Shown: positions 24,245 to 33,048, counted from the stretch's first letter. The stretch is 40,694 bases of DNA from Sphaerobacter sp. (GCF_019683595.1 NZ_JADGHZ010000014.1:1-40694); one strand, 5' to 3'. A program made the numbers and translations. The notes: generated by a model not told the origin, from the sequence alone.

Positions 24245-26251
24245 ATGTCCGACCGGGACACCACCTTGCCGTCTGGGCTGACGCGCTCTCAGCTCCTGGA
24301 GATCCTGCAGAACCGGGCGCAATTCGTACGCACCGAGACCCTGCGACTGATCGCGATCGCTAAGAGCGGGCACTATACCAGCGTCTTCTCCTGCGCCGAA
24401 CTCTTCGCCGCGCTGTACTACCACACCCTGCGGATCCGCCCGGAAGACCCGGCGTGGCCCGACCGCGACCGTTTCCTCCTCGGCAAGGGCCACGTCGCCG
24501 TGGGGTTGTACCCCATCCTGGCCGACCTGGGATATTTCGACCCAGCACTGCTGGACAGCTATACGCGCGTCGGCAGTCCCTTCGGCGATCACCCGGACAT
24601 GAAACTCATACCCGGCATCGACTTCTCGTCCGGGTCGCTCGGGCACAACCTCTCCGTGTCAGTGGGGATGGCGCTCGCCGCCGTCATGGACGGCCGCGAT
24701 TACCGCGTGTTCTGCCTGCTCGGCGACGGCGAGATGAACGAAGGTCAGGTCTATGAGGCCATGATGGCGGCCGGCAACTTCCGGCTGAACAACCTCATTG
24801 CCATCGTCGACCGCAACCAGATGTCGCTCGACGGCTTCACCGAGGAAGTGATGCCGATCGAGCCGCTGGCCGCGAAGTTCGAGGCCTTCAACTGGGAGGT
24901 GTGGGAAGTCAACGGGCACGACCTCGATACCCTGATCAGCACCTTCGACGCCCTCGATCGTCGCACCGACCCGCGGCCGCTCGCCATCATCGCCCACACC
25001 CGCAAGGGATATGGTCTGTCCTTCATGGACCTCTCGCGGGAGTGGCACCTCGGGCTCCTCGTCGGTGCCGACTACGAGCGCGCCATGGCGGAGCTGCTGG
25101 CAGGCAAACCGGCTCCGACGTACTACCAGTACCGCGAGCAGGTTGCGGCGCACCGCGCAGTGCAGAACGCACGTCCGCGCCCCGCGGCCACCGGCTCGGT
25201 CGCGCCGCGCCCACCGCGCGGGGACCGGGCTCATCAGGGCATCACCCGTCGGGGACCAGCGCCGATCGAACTGGAGGACCCGGCCTCCTGGAACCTGCTC
25301 ACCTCCGCCCGGTTGTCCTCCGAGGCCGTCGCCGGCCGGGTCCTCGCCGGCCTCGCCGCCAGCCACCCAGACATCGTCGTCCTCACCGCCGACCTGAAGT
25401 ACTCCAACCGACTCAACGACTTCGCCGAGGAGTGGCCCGAACGCTTCGTCAATCTCGGTATTGCCGAGCAGAACATGGTTTCCGTCGCCGCCGGACTTGC
25501 CGCATGCGGCAAGATTCCCTTCATCGGCACCTTCGCCGCCTTCGTGGGCCTGCTGTGCGCGGAGCACATCCGCACCGACCTGGCCTACAACAACCTGCCG
25601 GTGCGCGTGCTGGCGCACCACGCCGGCATCACGATGGGCTACTACGGCACCAATCACCACGCGCTCGAGGATCTGTCGATCACGCGCACCATGGCGAACC
25701 TGACCGTCTTCTGCCCCGCCGATGCGCCGAGCATCCGGGCCGGCATCGAGGCCTCGTTGACCTGGCCGGGCCCCATCTACTTCCGCCTCGGACGCGGCCG
25801 GGAGCGGGTGGTCTACGAAAACGGACTCCCCGATTTCCAGTTCGGCAAAGCCATCGTCTTCCGCGACGGCCGTGATCTGACCGTCATCACGCACGGCCTC
25901 ACGATGCGGGCCGCGGTCGACGCCGTGGAGGCGCTCGCGCGGGAGGGACTGGACTGTCGCCTGATCGACATGCACACCATCAAGCCGCTCGACCGTGAGG
26001 CGATCATCGCCGCCGCGCGCGAGACGGGCGGTATCTTCGTCGTTGAGGAGCACAACATCACCGGTGGCCTGGGCAGCGCCGTCGCCGAAGTCCTCGCTGA
26101 GGAAGCGATCGCGATCCCCTTCCACCGACACGGTATCCGCGACGAGTTCGCACTGATCGGCCCGCCGGCCGCGCTCTACGCCCACTATCACCTCGACGGC
26201 CCGGGCATCGCACACGAGATCCGCCAGTGGTGGGAAACGATCACCGGCTGA
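24245..26251 (+). CDS. Transketolase, fused form of the split-subunit type
   Basis: The protein has 668 residues. The N-terminal half holds the TPP site GDGEMNEGQVYEAM (161-174) and IAIVDRNQ. The C-terminal half holds the pyrimidine/PP domain with NLGIAEQNM (E408, the glutamate that activates TPP) and a transketolase C domain. Sequence and domain sizes resemble the two-gene N- and C-subunit transketolases, joined here by a Pro/Arg/Ala-rich linker at about 305-345. The linker lacks the structured connector of classic single-chain TktA. The ATG at 24245 has AAGGTGA upstream; an extended frame to 24206 is not supported. In a catabolic operon it may act on a special ketose or ketoacid donor and not in the pentose-phosphate cycle. 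Confidence 0.9.
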   Translation: MSDRDTTLPSGLTRSQLLEILQNRAQFVRTETLRLIAIAKSGHYTSVFSCAELFAALYYHTLRIRPEDPAWPDRDRFLLGKGHVAVGLYPILADLGYFDPALLDSYTRVGSPFGDHPDMKLIPGIDFSSGSLGHNLSVSVGMALAAVMDGRDYRVFCLLGDGEMNEGQVYEAMMAAGNFRLNNLIAIVDRNQMSLDGFTEEVMPIEPLAAKFEAFNWEVWEVNGHDLDTLISTFDALDRRTDPRPLAIIAHTRKGYGLSFMDLSREWHLGLLVGADYERAMAELLAGKPAPTYYQYREQVAAHRAVQNARPRPAATGSVAPRPPRGDRAHQGITRRGPAPIELEDPASWNLLTSARLSSEAVAGRVLAGLAASHPDIVVLTADLKYSNRLNDFAEEWPERFVNLGIAEQNMVSVAAGLAACGKIPFIGTFAAFVGLLCAEHIRTDLAYNNLPVRVLAHHAGITMGYYGTNHHALEDLSITRTMANLTVFCPADAPSIRAGIEASLTWPGPIYFRLGRGRERVVYENGLPDFQFGKAIVFRDGRDLTVITHGLTMRAAVDAVEALAREGLDCRLIDMHTIKPLDREAIIAAARETGGIFVVEEHNITGGLGSAVAEVLAEEAIAIPFHRHGIRDEFALIGPPAALYAHYHLDGPGIAHEIRQWWETITG

Positions 26252-26332
26252 GATGGACGGCCAAGGTGGCCGTGCGTGGCTTCCAGGGCGGGATGCTACG
26301 CCGTTAGACCGCGAGAAGGGAGAGGATCACCG

Positions 26333-27742
26333 ATGGCGAGCGACCTGTGCTTTACCCCAGCCACCGAACTCCGCGAGCTGATCCGGGCTCGACAGCTCTC
26401 CCCGGTCGAGCTGCTGGACGCCGTGCTCGCCCGCTGCGAGGAGGTCGAGCCGACCATCCACGCCTTTGTCACCATCGACGCCGAGGGCGCTCGTGCCGCG
26501 GCTCGCGCCGCGGAGGAGGCCGTCATGCGCGGTGACGAGCTCGGGCCGTTGCACGGCATCCCCGTCTCGATCAAGGACCTGTTCGCCACAGCCGGGATGC
26601 GCACCACCTACGGCTCCAAGTTCTTTGAGGACTTCGTCCCCGACTACGACGCGGTCGCGGTCGAGCGAATCCGTCGGGCGGGCGGGATCATCTTCGGCAA
26701 GACCAACACACCAGCATTCGGCCACAAGGACATGTGCGACAACCTGATCATGCCGGCCACCCGGAATCCCTGGAATCCCGACCGGACATCTGGTGCCTCC
26801 AGCGGCGGCGCGGGCGCCGCGGTCGCTGCCGGGGAGGGGCCGCTCGCGCTGGGTTCGGACGGCGCGGGGTCGATCCGGATCCCCTCAGCGCTGTGCGGTA
26901 TCTATGGGCTGAAGCCGTCGCTCGGGCGCGTCCCGTTCTGGCCCAGCCAGGACTACTGGACGACCCGGTCGCACATCGGCCCGATGACGCGCACCGTGCG
27001 CGACGCAGCGCTGCTCCTGTCCGTCATGGCAGGACCGGATCGGCGCGACCCGATCTCCATCGACGAGCAACCGGATGACTACCTCGCCGCCTGCGACGGC
27101 GATCTCCGGGGATTGCGGGTTGCCTGGAGCGCCGATTTCGGGTATGCCCCAGTCGATCCAGAGGTGCGCGCCCTCACCGAGGCGGCTGCCCGCCGGTTCG
27201 AGGAACTCGGGTGCGTGGTCGTCGAAGCCAATCCACAGTGGGACAACCCGGCTGAGTGGCACGCGATCCTCTACCGGGCGGGAATCGCCGCCAAGTATGG
27301 GCCTCAGGTGGAGTCACGCCCGGACTGGGTAGACCCGAGTCTCGCCATCCTCATCGAGCTGGGGAAGCGCATCAGCACGGAGGAACTGCTGCACGCCCTG
27401 ACGGCCCGGGCCCGATTCTACGATCAGGCGCGGGAGTTCATGGACCAGTTCGACCTGCTCCTGACACCTGCGATGCCCTGTGTTGCCTGGCCGTATGACG
27501 GGCAGCCGGGCGAGGTCGACGGATCGCGCATCCAGGAGACCCCAGGCGGCCGCTGGGCGCTGATGTTCCCCTGGAACGTGACCGGATTCCCGGCTGCATC
27601 GGTCCCGTGCGGCATGACTTCCGAGGGACTACCGGTCGGACTGCAGATCATTGCCCCGTGGCATCAGGACGCACTCTGCCTGCGGGCCTCTGCAGCCTTC
27701 GAAGCCCTCCAACCATGGGCCGATCGACGCCCTCCGCTCTAG
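26333..27742 (+). CDS. Amidase-signature family amidohydrolase
   Basis: The protein has 469 residues with the complete Ser-cisSer-Lys triad: SIKDLF (K81), TSGASSGGA (cis-Ser S156) and GSDGAGSIRIPSALCG (nucleophile S180). The length and the late segment TGFPAASVPCGMTSEGLPVGLQII are standard for the family. GatA is unlikely because no gatB/gatC is present and the gene lies in a catabolic operon. It is the last gene of the iclR-side unit, 81 bases after the transketolase, with GAGG seven bases before the ATG at 26333. It should hydrolyse an amide from or to the pathway intermediate, releasing ammonia or an amine. The substrate is not determined. Confidence 0.9.
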   Translation: MASDLCFTPATELRELIRARQLSPVELLDAVLARCEEVEPTIHAFVTIDAEGARAAARAAEEAVMRGDELGPLHGIPVSIKDLFATAGMRTTYGSKFFEDFVPDYDAVAVERIRRAGGIIFGKTNTPAFGHKDMCDNLIMPATRNPWNPDRTSGASSGGAGAAVAAGEGPLALGSDGAGSIRIPSALCGIYGLKPSLGRVPFWPSQDYWTTRSHIGPMTRTVRDAALLLSVMAGPDRRDPISIDEQPDDYLAACDGDLRGLRVAWSADFGYAPVDPEVRALTEAAARRFEELGCVVVEANPQWDNPAEWHAILYRAGIAAKYGPQVESRPDWVDPSLAILIELGKRISTEELLHALTARARFYDQAREFMDQFDLLLTPAMPCVAWPYDGQPGEVDGSRIQETPGGRWALMFPWNVTGFPAASVPCGMTSEGLPVGLQIIAPWHQDALCLRASAAFEALQPWADRRPPL

Positions 27743-27764
27743 GCCCGTTCGGACCATCCCGCGA

Positions 27765-27792
27765 CCCGGGGTCGCCGAGAGGCGACCCCGGG
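27765..27792 (+). terminator. 12-bp perfect hairpin after the amidase gene
   Basis: CCCGGGGTCGCC (27765-27776) pairs with GGCGACCCCGGG (27781-27792) across a GAGA tetraloop, 22 bases after the amidase stop. It is the end of the iclR-amidase transcription unit. No T-run follows. Confidence 0.65.
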
Positions 27793-27922
27793 GTCCCTCC
27801 AGCCGGCCACGCGTCATTCTTCGAACTCGAACCAAAGTCCTGGGCTGCGCCCTTTCCGTGTGGGCGTGTGCCGTGTTAGGGTTCCGCCAGCGTGCGTGAG
27901 ACCGCGTGGGCGAGTGGATCGC

Positions 27923-28624
27923 ATGAGTGCCGCCTCTGAACGTACCAGGCCGATGGATCAGGACGAGCTACCGTTCTTACTCTTCGTCGGCAACGTGACC
28001 GTTGAAGTGCCGACGACGGGCAACACCATCAGCCTTCCTGTCGAGGTCGACCAGCGGCTTACCGATCGGGACAAGATCGTCGTCGTACCCGGCAAGGGTG
28101 CGGTCGAACTGGGCCGCATCACCGGCACCAAGGTGACCGTCGTCATCTCCCGCACGCTGGCGGTACCACTGGTTGCCACCGCCGTGGTCGACCGGACGCT
28201 ACCCGGCACGCCCGCGCGTGTCGTACTCCGGCGAATCACCCCCTGGCGACCTCGGCAGCGGCGCGAGGCCGTGCGCCTTGACATCGAGATCCGCCCCAAG
28301 TCCATCGCTCGCATCACGCCGGACGGCGAGGAGCCCATCGAGGCGCTGATCGTCGACCTCAGCGCGACGGGCGTGCGGCTCGAAGCGACGACGCGCCTCG
28401 ACCCGGGAGAGCGCCTGCACCTGGTCTTCTCGCTTCCCACGATGCCCACGCTCTTCGACACCGTCGCCGAGGTGATCCGCTGCCAAGAGCGCACCTACAA
28501 GTCTCAGCCCTTCTTCCATCTCGGCTGCCGATTCGTGGACCTCGATCCACGGGTGAGCGATGAGATCTTTCGCTTCATCTTCCAGGAACAGCGCCGCCGG
28601 CTGCGGCTGCAACGCGCTCGTTAG
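27923..28624 (+). CDS. PilZ-domain c-di-GMP receptor, YcgR-like
   Basis: The protein has 233 residues. Residues 15-105 are beta-rich and resemble the YcgR-N/flagellar-brake-type domain. The C-terminal PilZ domain has RQRREAVR (R113, R114, R118) and IVDLSATGVRLE (D145-S147-G150), the two c-di-GMP binding motifs, both intact. It may control motility, surface or secretion functions. No flagellar or diguanylate cyclase gene is in the window. The start is uncertain. ATG 27923 has a weak GAGTGG site; ATG 27953 is the alternative and would still keep both domains. It stands alone and is convergent with the exported C15-like gene. Confidence 0.82.
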   Translation: MSAASERTRPMDQDELPFLLFVGNVTVEVPTTGNTISLPVEVDQRLTDRDKIVVVPGKGAVELGRITGTKVTVVISRTLAVPLVATAVVDRTLPGTPARVVLRRITPWRPRQRREAVRLDIEIRPKSIARITPDGEEPIEALIVDLSATGVRLEATTRLDPGERLHLVFSLPTMPTLFDTVAEVIRCQERTYKSQPFFHLGCRFVDLDPRVSDEIFRFIFQEQRRRLRLQRAR

Positions 28625-28797
28625 GCCAGACCCGCTCGGCCGCGACGGCGATCGGGGTGGCCCCGTGGCCCTTCCTCTCCGCCTACATCGGCCCGCGCCG
28701 CTACTCACCCCGTCTGAATGTCGCCCGCGATCACCGGGCTGGCCGTGGGCGGGTGCGCCCTGGTCGGCTCGTGGAGAAGTGCAGGTGGCAGTATGCG

Positions 28798-28830
28798 GCG
28801 CCGGTCTCACCGTTGCGATGAGGCCGGCGC
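28798..28830. terminator. Hairpin between the convergent PilZ and C15-like genes
   Basis: GCGCCGGTCTCA (28798-28809) pairs with TGAGGCCGGCGC (28819-28830), with one T-G wobble and a nine-base loop. It lies 27 bases past the 3' end of the minus-strand gene and 173 bases past the PilZ stop. The stem is strongest in plus-strand RNA. Confidence 0.5.
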
Positions 28831-28856
28831 GGTGATGGCCGGATGTTGATGAACGG

Positions 28857-30179
28857 TCAGCGGACGGCGCGCGCCGCGGCGGCGACCAGGGCGACGGTCT
28901 GGTCGACGATCGCCTTGCGGTACTCCTCGAACACCGGGTCGGTGATCGCGGCCCGGTCCTCCGGGTAGACCAGCGATGCGATATGCAGGTGCCCGCCGGG
29001 GAGGTCATGCCGGCCGAGCGCCAGCCGCAGGCGGTTGGAGCGGTACATGCTCTCGTTGGAGAGGTAGTTGCCGCCACCGCCGGCGCAGGCGGCGTCGCCC
29101 GGATGCGGGCCGTCCTCGCGGGTGATGCAGGAGCCGACACCGGGGTTGCTCGGGTCGGGCCAGACGCGCACGCGCGTGTTCAGGAAGACGGGCCAGGGAC
29201 CGGTGCCGGCGTCGATCATGGCCTGGTAGGGCAGCGTTGTCTCGATGAACCAGGTCGGCTCCGGGGTCTGCGGCCAGTTCGCGGCCAGCGGGATCATGCC
29301 CTGGCTGCTGACGTCGTTGTTGTCCAGGCTGCCGCCGCGCCAGTTGCCGGCCCACTGCTCGATGGCCATCTGGCGCGCCCCGCCCTGGCTGATCGTCATC
29401 ATCAGATCGACCTGCCGCGGCCCCTCCATGAGGTGAGGGCCGAAGGCGTCCTCGACGATGCCCTCCTCGAAGGCACCCCAGAGCACCGGGAAGATCACCG
29501 CCTGGACGAAGGCCGGGCCGCTGTCGGTCTTGATGAGCAGGCCGTCGAGCTGCAGCGCGCTGGCGCCGGAGGGGTTGGAGCGGCGCGGCTCCTGGTTCAG
29601 GGTGTAGGGATCGAAGCCGCTGACAAGTACGCGCTTGACCCCCGCGCCGGCCGGGAAGTCGACCGAGGTGATGCCCCGCGAGGTGTACTCGAGCAACTTG
29701 ATCAACTCAGCACGCGCCTCGTCGCTGAGTGGAAAGGCCGGCGCCCACTGCCGCAGTGCCCGGGTCATGCTCAGGCGCGCCCAGTAGAGCGGCCGGTCGT
29801 CGTAGCGGTCGAGGGCGCCGTGGGCGGGGCCGCGCCCCTGAGCGCGGTCGACCGCCGCCCGCCACAGCGCCGTGCCCTGCGTGCGGACCATGTTCTCGGC
29901 CTGCTGCAGGTTCGGCGCCCGGCAGAGGCTGGTGATGAACTGGTCCACGAAGCGATCGAACCCACTGCGGGCAAGGATCTGCTGCGAGGCGGGCTCCGTC
30001 CCGCCCTCCGGAATCGCCTCCAGGCGCGTCTCTTCAACCGTCACGGGCAAGCTCTCGTCGAAACACTGGGCTGCTACCGGCCCCGAAGGGGCAGCGACCG
30101 CAGTCGCCGCGAGGGAGAGTACCAGACTCATGACAAGGAGGATAGTCCACACCGTCGCGCGGAATCGGGAATGCGCCAT
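28857..30179 (-). CDS. Exported pyroglutamyl-peptidase (C15)-like protein with Cys-to-Ser active site
   Basis: The protein has 440 residues. Residues 1-30 form a Sec signal (VWTILLVMSLVLSLAATAVAA). An extra region of about 150 residues follows. The C-terminal half then follows peptidase C15 order: KRVLVSGFDPYTLNQEP (183-198, compare GFEPFGG), SQGGARQMAIEQWAGN (E274 where the triad Glu stands), NYLSNESMYR (371-380) and GGHLHIASL (H399). The catalytic Cys of the YxCNxxxY motif is Ser374 here, while the Glu and His positions are kept. Pyroglutamyl peptidases are normally cytoplasmic and about 215 residues long. It may be a serine variant or a non-catalytic binding protein. The ATG at 30179 has GGGGAG upstream. 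Confidence 0.7.
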   Translation of the reverse strand: MAHSRFRATVWTILLVMSLVLSLAATAVAAPSGPVAAQCFDESLPVTVEETRLEAIPEGGTEPASQQILARSGFDRFVDQFITSLCRAPNLQQAENMVRTQGTALWRAAVDRAQGRGPAHGALDRYDDRPLYWARLSMTRALRQWAPAFPLSDEARAELIKLLEYTSRGITSVDFPAGAGVKRVLVSGFDPYTLNQEPRRSNPSGASALQLDGLLIKTDSGPAFVQAVIFPVLWGAFEEGIVEDAFGPHLMEGPRQVDLMMTISQGGARQMAIEQWAGNWRGGSLDNNDVSSQGMIPLAANWPQTPEPTWFIETTLPYQAMIDAGTGPWPVFLNTRVRVWPDPSNPGVGSCITREDGPHPGDAACAGGGGNYLSNESMYRSNRLRLALGRHDLPGGHLHIASLVYPEDRAAITDPVFEEYRKAIVDQTVALVAAAARAVR

Positions 30180-30343
30180 CGATCTCCCCTTCCCTCATCG
30201 TTGAAACCACGGTCGATCGGGGACGACGGCTACGCCGTGCCCGTAGGGGAGTCCGTCCCTCCTTTCGCAATGGTTGCTGTGAGACGACACGCCGATCAGA
30301 CCCTGCTGGCCTCAGAGGGCATGAGTTGGAAGCGTGTGAAGAC

Positions 30344-30372
30344 AGCATAGGGATTGACGGGATATCGTACAA
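30344..30372 (-). promoter_or_regulatory. Candidate promoter of the exported C15-like gene
   Basis: On the minus strand TTGTAC (30372-30367), a 17-base spacer and TATGCT (30349-30344) lie about 165 bases before the start at 30179. The match is moderate, but it stands in the most AT-rich part of the 517-base intergenic region. Confidence 0.4.
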
Positions 30373-30472
30373 GATCCTGGCTACTTGCCTAACCCAAATT
30401 ACCTAGGAAGGCATAGCCTGAAGGTCCTGGCGACGGTCCGGTGAGGCGGGGAAGCACTGCCGGGCCGTCGCA

Positions 30473-30521
30473 GCACCGCGTTGTTCGCGTCTTGACGGCT
30501 TTCGCGACGCGGTGCTATTCT
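30473..30521 (+). promoter_or_regulatory. Strong promoter with overlapping inverted-repeat operator for the DUF1445-Liv-Hyu operon
   Basis: TTGACG (30492-30497), an 18-base spacer and TATTCT (30516-30521) form a near-consensus promoter. A perfect inverted repeat, GCACCGCGT (30473-30481) and ACGCGGTGC (30507-30515), brackets the -35 and ends right before the -10. This is the usual position for a repressor operator. It leaves a leader of about 170 bases before the GTG at 30697. Confidence 0.65.
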
Positions 30522-30696
30522 GGGACAGGCCTAACAATCGAGTGATTCCTGCGCGTTCGGCACGTCCTACCGTTTCCGTTACCCATCCAAGCCTTGCGGT
30601 CCACGCTGCCGCGCCGTGTAGAGGGCTTCCGAGCCCCATCCGACCGTTTCCGGCGTGACCGGGCGCGCGGGTGGATCAGGTAGAGGAGCTCCAAGC

Positions 30697-31494
30697 GTGG
30701 CATCATCGACGCAGCCGCTCGCGACACCCAGCGAGGCCCGCCAGGCGATCCGCTCCGGTCAGATGCGCGGCCATACGGCCGCGGCCGCGCCAGGCTACGC
30801 GCAGGCAAACCTCGTCGTCCTGCCACGCGACCTCGCCTACGACTTCCTCGTCTTCTGCCATCGCAACCCCAAACCGTGCCCGCTGCTCGACGTGACCGAC
30901 CCCGGCTCCCCCGAGCCGGCTCGCGTCGCCCCCGGGGCCGACCTGCGAACCGACCTGCCGCGCTACCGGGTCTACCGGCACGGGGAGCTGGTCGAGGAAC
31001 GAGACGACCTGCTCGACCTCTGGCGCGACGATCTGGTGGCCTTCCTGCTGGGGTGCTCCTTCACCTTCGACGCCCTGCTGGTCGAGGCCGGGGTACCGGT
31101 GCGACACCTGGGCTGCGGCAGCAACGTGCCGATGTACCGGACGAATCAGGAGTGCGTCCCGGCGGGGCGCTTCGCCGGGCCGCTGGTCGTCTCGATGCGG
31201 CCGATCCCGCCGGAGCACCTCGTGCGGGCGGTGCAGGTGACCTCACGCTTCCCGTCGGTGCACGGCGCGCCGGTGCACATCGGCGACCCGGCAGTGCTCG
31301 GCATCACCGATCTGGCACACCCGGATTGGGGAGACCCGCCGGTCATCGAGCCGGGGGACGTCCCGGTCTTCTGGGCGTGTGGGGTCACCCCGCAGGCGGT
31401 GGCGATGAACGCCAGGCCGGAACTGATGATCACCCACGCGCCCGGGCACATGTTCATCACCGACGTTCCCGTCACGTCACTCGCGGTGTTCTGA
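30697..31494 (+). CDS. DUF1445 family protein (D-glutamate cyclase / YcsI-like putative hydro-lyase)
   Basis: The protein has 265 residues, the normal length of PF07286 proteins. The family opening [32 protein letters not shown] and [21 protein letters not shown] is unmistakable, as are [22 protein letters not shown] with VSMRPI, and the ending [11 protein letters not shown]. The start is the GTG at 30697, with GAGGAG eight bases upstream. The family is annotated as D-glutamate cyclase, forming 5-oxo-D-proline, by relation to the mammalian enzyme. Bacterial YcsI proteins often stand next to oxoprolinase or hydantoinase genes. The same link is seen here, with hyuA and hyuB in the same operon. 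The reaction in this organism is an inference. Confidence 0.85.
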   Translation: MASSTQPLATPSEARQAIRSGQMRGHTAAAAPGYAQANLVVLPRDLAYDFLVFCHRNPKPCPLLDVTDPGSPEPARVAPGADLRTDLPRYRVYRHGELVEERDDLLDLWRDDLVAFLLGCSFTFDALLVEAGVPVRHLGCGSNVPMYRTNQECVPAGRFAGPLVVSMRPIPPEHLVRAVQVTSRFPSVHGAPVHIGDPAVLGITDLAHPDWGDPPVIEPGDVPVFWACGVTPQAVAMNARPELMITHAPGHMFITDVPVTSLAVF

Positions 31495-31570
31495 GGCCGG
31501 CACTTCAGGAGTACAGAAGATCCCGAGCGGTTCGATTGGTCCGGCAGACGACCTAGAGCGAGGAGGGACG

Positions 31571-33031
31571 ATGGACCACGAGCGTGCGACCCAGGGGATC
31601 GGAGACAAGGCGCTCGACGGGCGGCTTTCGCGGCGCCGGCTGCTGCGCCTGTTCGCGGCCGGAGCAGCGGTGCCGGCCATGAGCCTGCTGGCGGCCTGCG
31701 GTGAGGCCTCGGTCGGAGAGAGCGGCGGCAGCAGCGGTGGTCAGGCGGCTCCGACGGCGACCACGGCCGGCTCCGGCGCGTCCTCGGGCGGCAGTCCGGC
31801 CGCGTCGCCCACCAGCCAGGGTGGTACCTCCCCGTCGGGGCCGGTGCGCATCGGGGTGATCCTCCCGCTCAGCGGCGTGGCCGCCAGCGTCGGAGCCGAT
31901 GAGAAGGTCGCGGTGGAACTCGCCGTGAAGATCGTCAACGAGGAGACGCCCGACCTGGCCCTGCCGCTGGCAGCCACGGCGGGGCTGCCCAACCTGGGCG
32001 GGGCCACGGTCGAACTGGTCTTCGCCGACAGCCAGGGCAAGGCAGAGGTCGGCCAGTCGGAGGCCGAGCGGCTGATCAACCAGGAGAACGTCATCGCCCT
32101 CTTCGGCTGCTACCAGAGTGCCGTGACCAAGACGGCCAGCGCCGTCGCCGAGCGGGCCGGCATCCCCTTCATGAACGGTGATTCGTCGTCCCCGGCACTG
32201 ACCGAGAGCGGCTACCAGTGGTTCTTCCGCACCTCGCCCCACGACGGCGACTTCTCCAAAGCCATTATGGCGTTCATCCGGGCCATGGCCGATGAGAAGG
32301 GTGCGGACGTCAGCACCGTGTCGCTGCTGTACGAGGACACCGACTTCGGCGTGAACAGCGCCAAGGCCCTCACCGATGAGGCCGAGGCGCACGGCCTCCA
32401 GATCGTCGGTGAGGTGAAGTACAAGGCCAACACCACCGCGCTGACCAGCGAGGTGCAGGCCCTGCGCTCGCAGGGCGCCGACGTGCTGTGCCCGGCCTCC
32501 TACACCAACGATGCGATCCTCACCATTGAGACGGCCCGGCAGCAGGGGTACCTCCCGAAGATGATCGTGGCCCAGGACGCCGGCTACACCGACCCGGCCT
32601 TCATCGAGGGAGTCGGCGCCGCCTTCGCCGAAGGCATCGCCAGCCGCTCGGCCTTCTCGATCGACATCACCGAGATCAAGCCGGCCGCGGCCAAGGTCAA
32701 CGAGATGTACCGGGAGATGGCGGGAAAGGACATGTACGACGGGCCGGCACGCTGCTTCACCGCCATGATCGTGCTGCTCGACGCCATCAACCGGGCCGGA
32801 TCGACCGAGCCGGACGCGATCCGCGAAGCGCTGGAGGCGACCGACCTGGGGGCGGACGACACGATCATGCCCTGGCAGGGGGTCCGCTTCGACGAGAAGC
32901 ACCAGAACATCCTGGGGGGCGGCATCATCGTGCAGATCCAGAACGGCGAGTACCGCACCGTGTATCCCTTCGAGGTCGCCACGGTGGAACCGAGCTACCC
33001 CCTGCAGCCGTGGGATCAGCGCGGCGCGTAG
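31571..33031 (+). CDS. ABC transporter substrate-binding lipoprotein (LivK-type, Tat-type signal)
   Basis: The protein has 486 residues. LSRRRLLRLFAAGAAVPAMSLLAAC (about 19-43) combines a twin-arginine motif with a lipobox. A Ser/Gly/Thr/Pro linker reaches residue 90. The type I binding fold begins PVRIGVILPLSGVAASVG, with ALFGCYQSAVTKTASAVAERAGIPFMN and LLYEDTDFGVNSAKAL as landmarks. It should bind the operon's substrate outside the cell. The ATG at 31571 has GGAGG four to five bases upstream. It follows the DUF1445 gene by 76 bases and is separated from livH by a hairpin. Its long linker and Tat signal differ from the Sec-type LivK of the first operon. Confidence 0.92.
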   Translation: MDHERATQGIGDKALDGRLSRRRLLRLFAAGAAVPAMSLLAACGEASVGESGGSSGGQAAPTATTAGSGASSGGSPAASPTSQGGTSPSGPVRIGVILPLSGVAASVGADEKVAVELAVKIVNEETPDLALPLAATAGLPNLGGATVELVFADSQGKAEVGQSEAERLINQENVIALFGCYQSAVTKTASAVAERAGIPFMNGDSSSPALTESGYQWFFRTSPHDGDFSKAIMAFIRAMADEKGADVSTVSLLYEDTDFGVNSAKALTDEAEAHGLQIVGEVKYKANTTALTSEVQALRSQGADVLCPASYTNDAILTIETARQQGYLPKMIVAQDAGYTDPAFIEGVGAAFAEGIASRSAFSIDITEIKPAAAKVNEMYREMAGKDMYDGPARCFTAMIVLLDAINRAGSTEPDAIREALEATDLGADDTIMPWQGVRFDEKHQNILGGGIIVQIQNGEYRTVYPFEVATVEPSYPLQPWDQRGA

Positions 33032-33048
33032 CAGCTTAGAGACATGCT

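Noticed and set aside
26333-27742. GatA subunit of the tRNA amidotransferase
   Set aside because: No gatB or gatC is adjacent and the gene ends a catabolic operon. A general amidase is more likely.
28199-29140. A 313-codon minus-strand frame spanning the PilZ gene and the C15-like 3' end
   Set aside because: It overlaps two well-supported genes and the intervening hairpin, and its sequence is low-complexity Arg/Pro/Ala/Ser.
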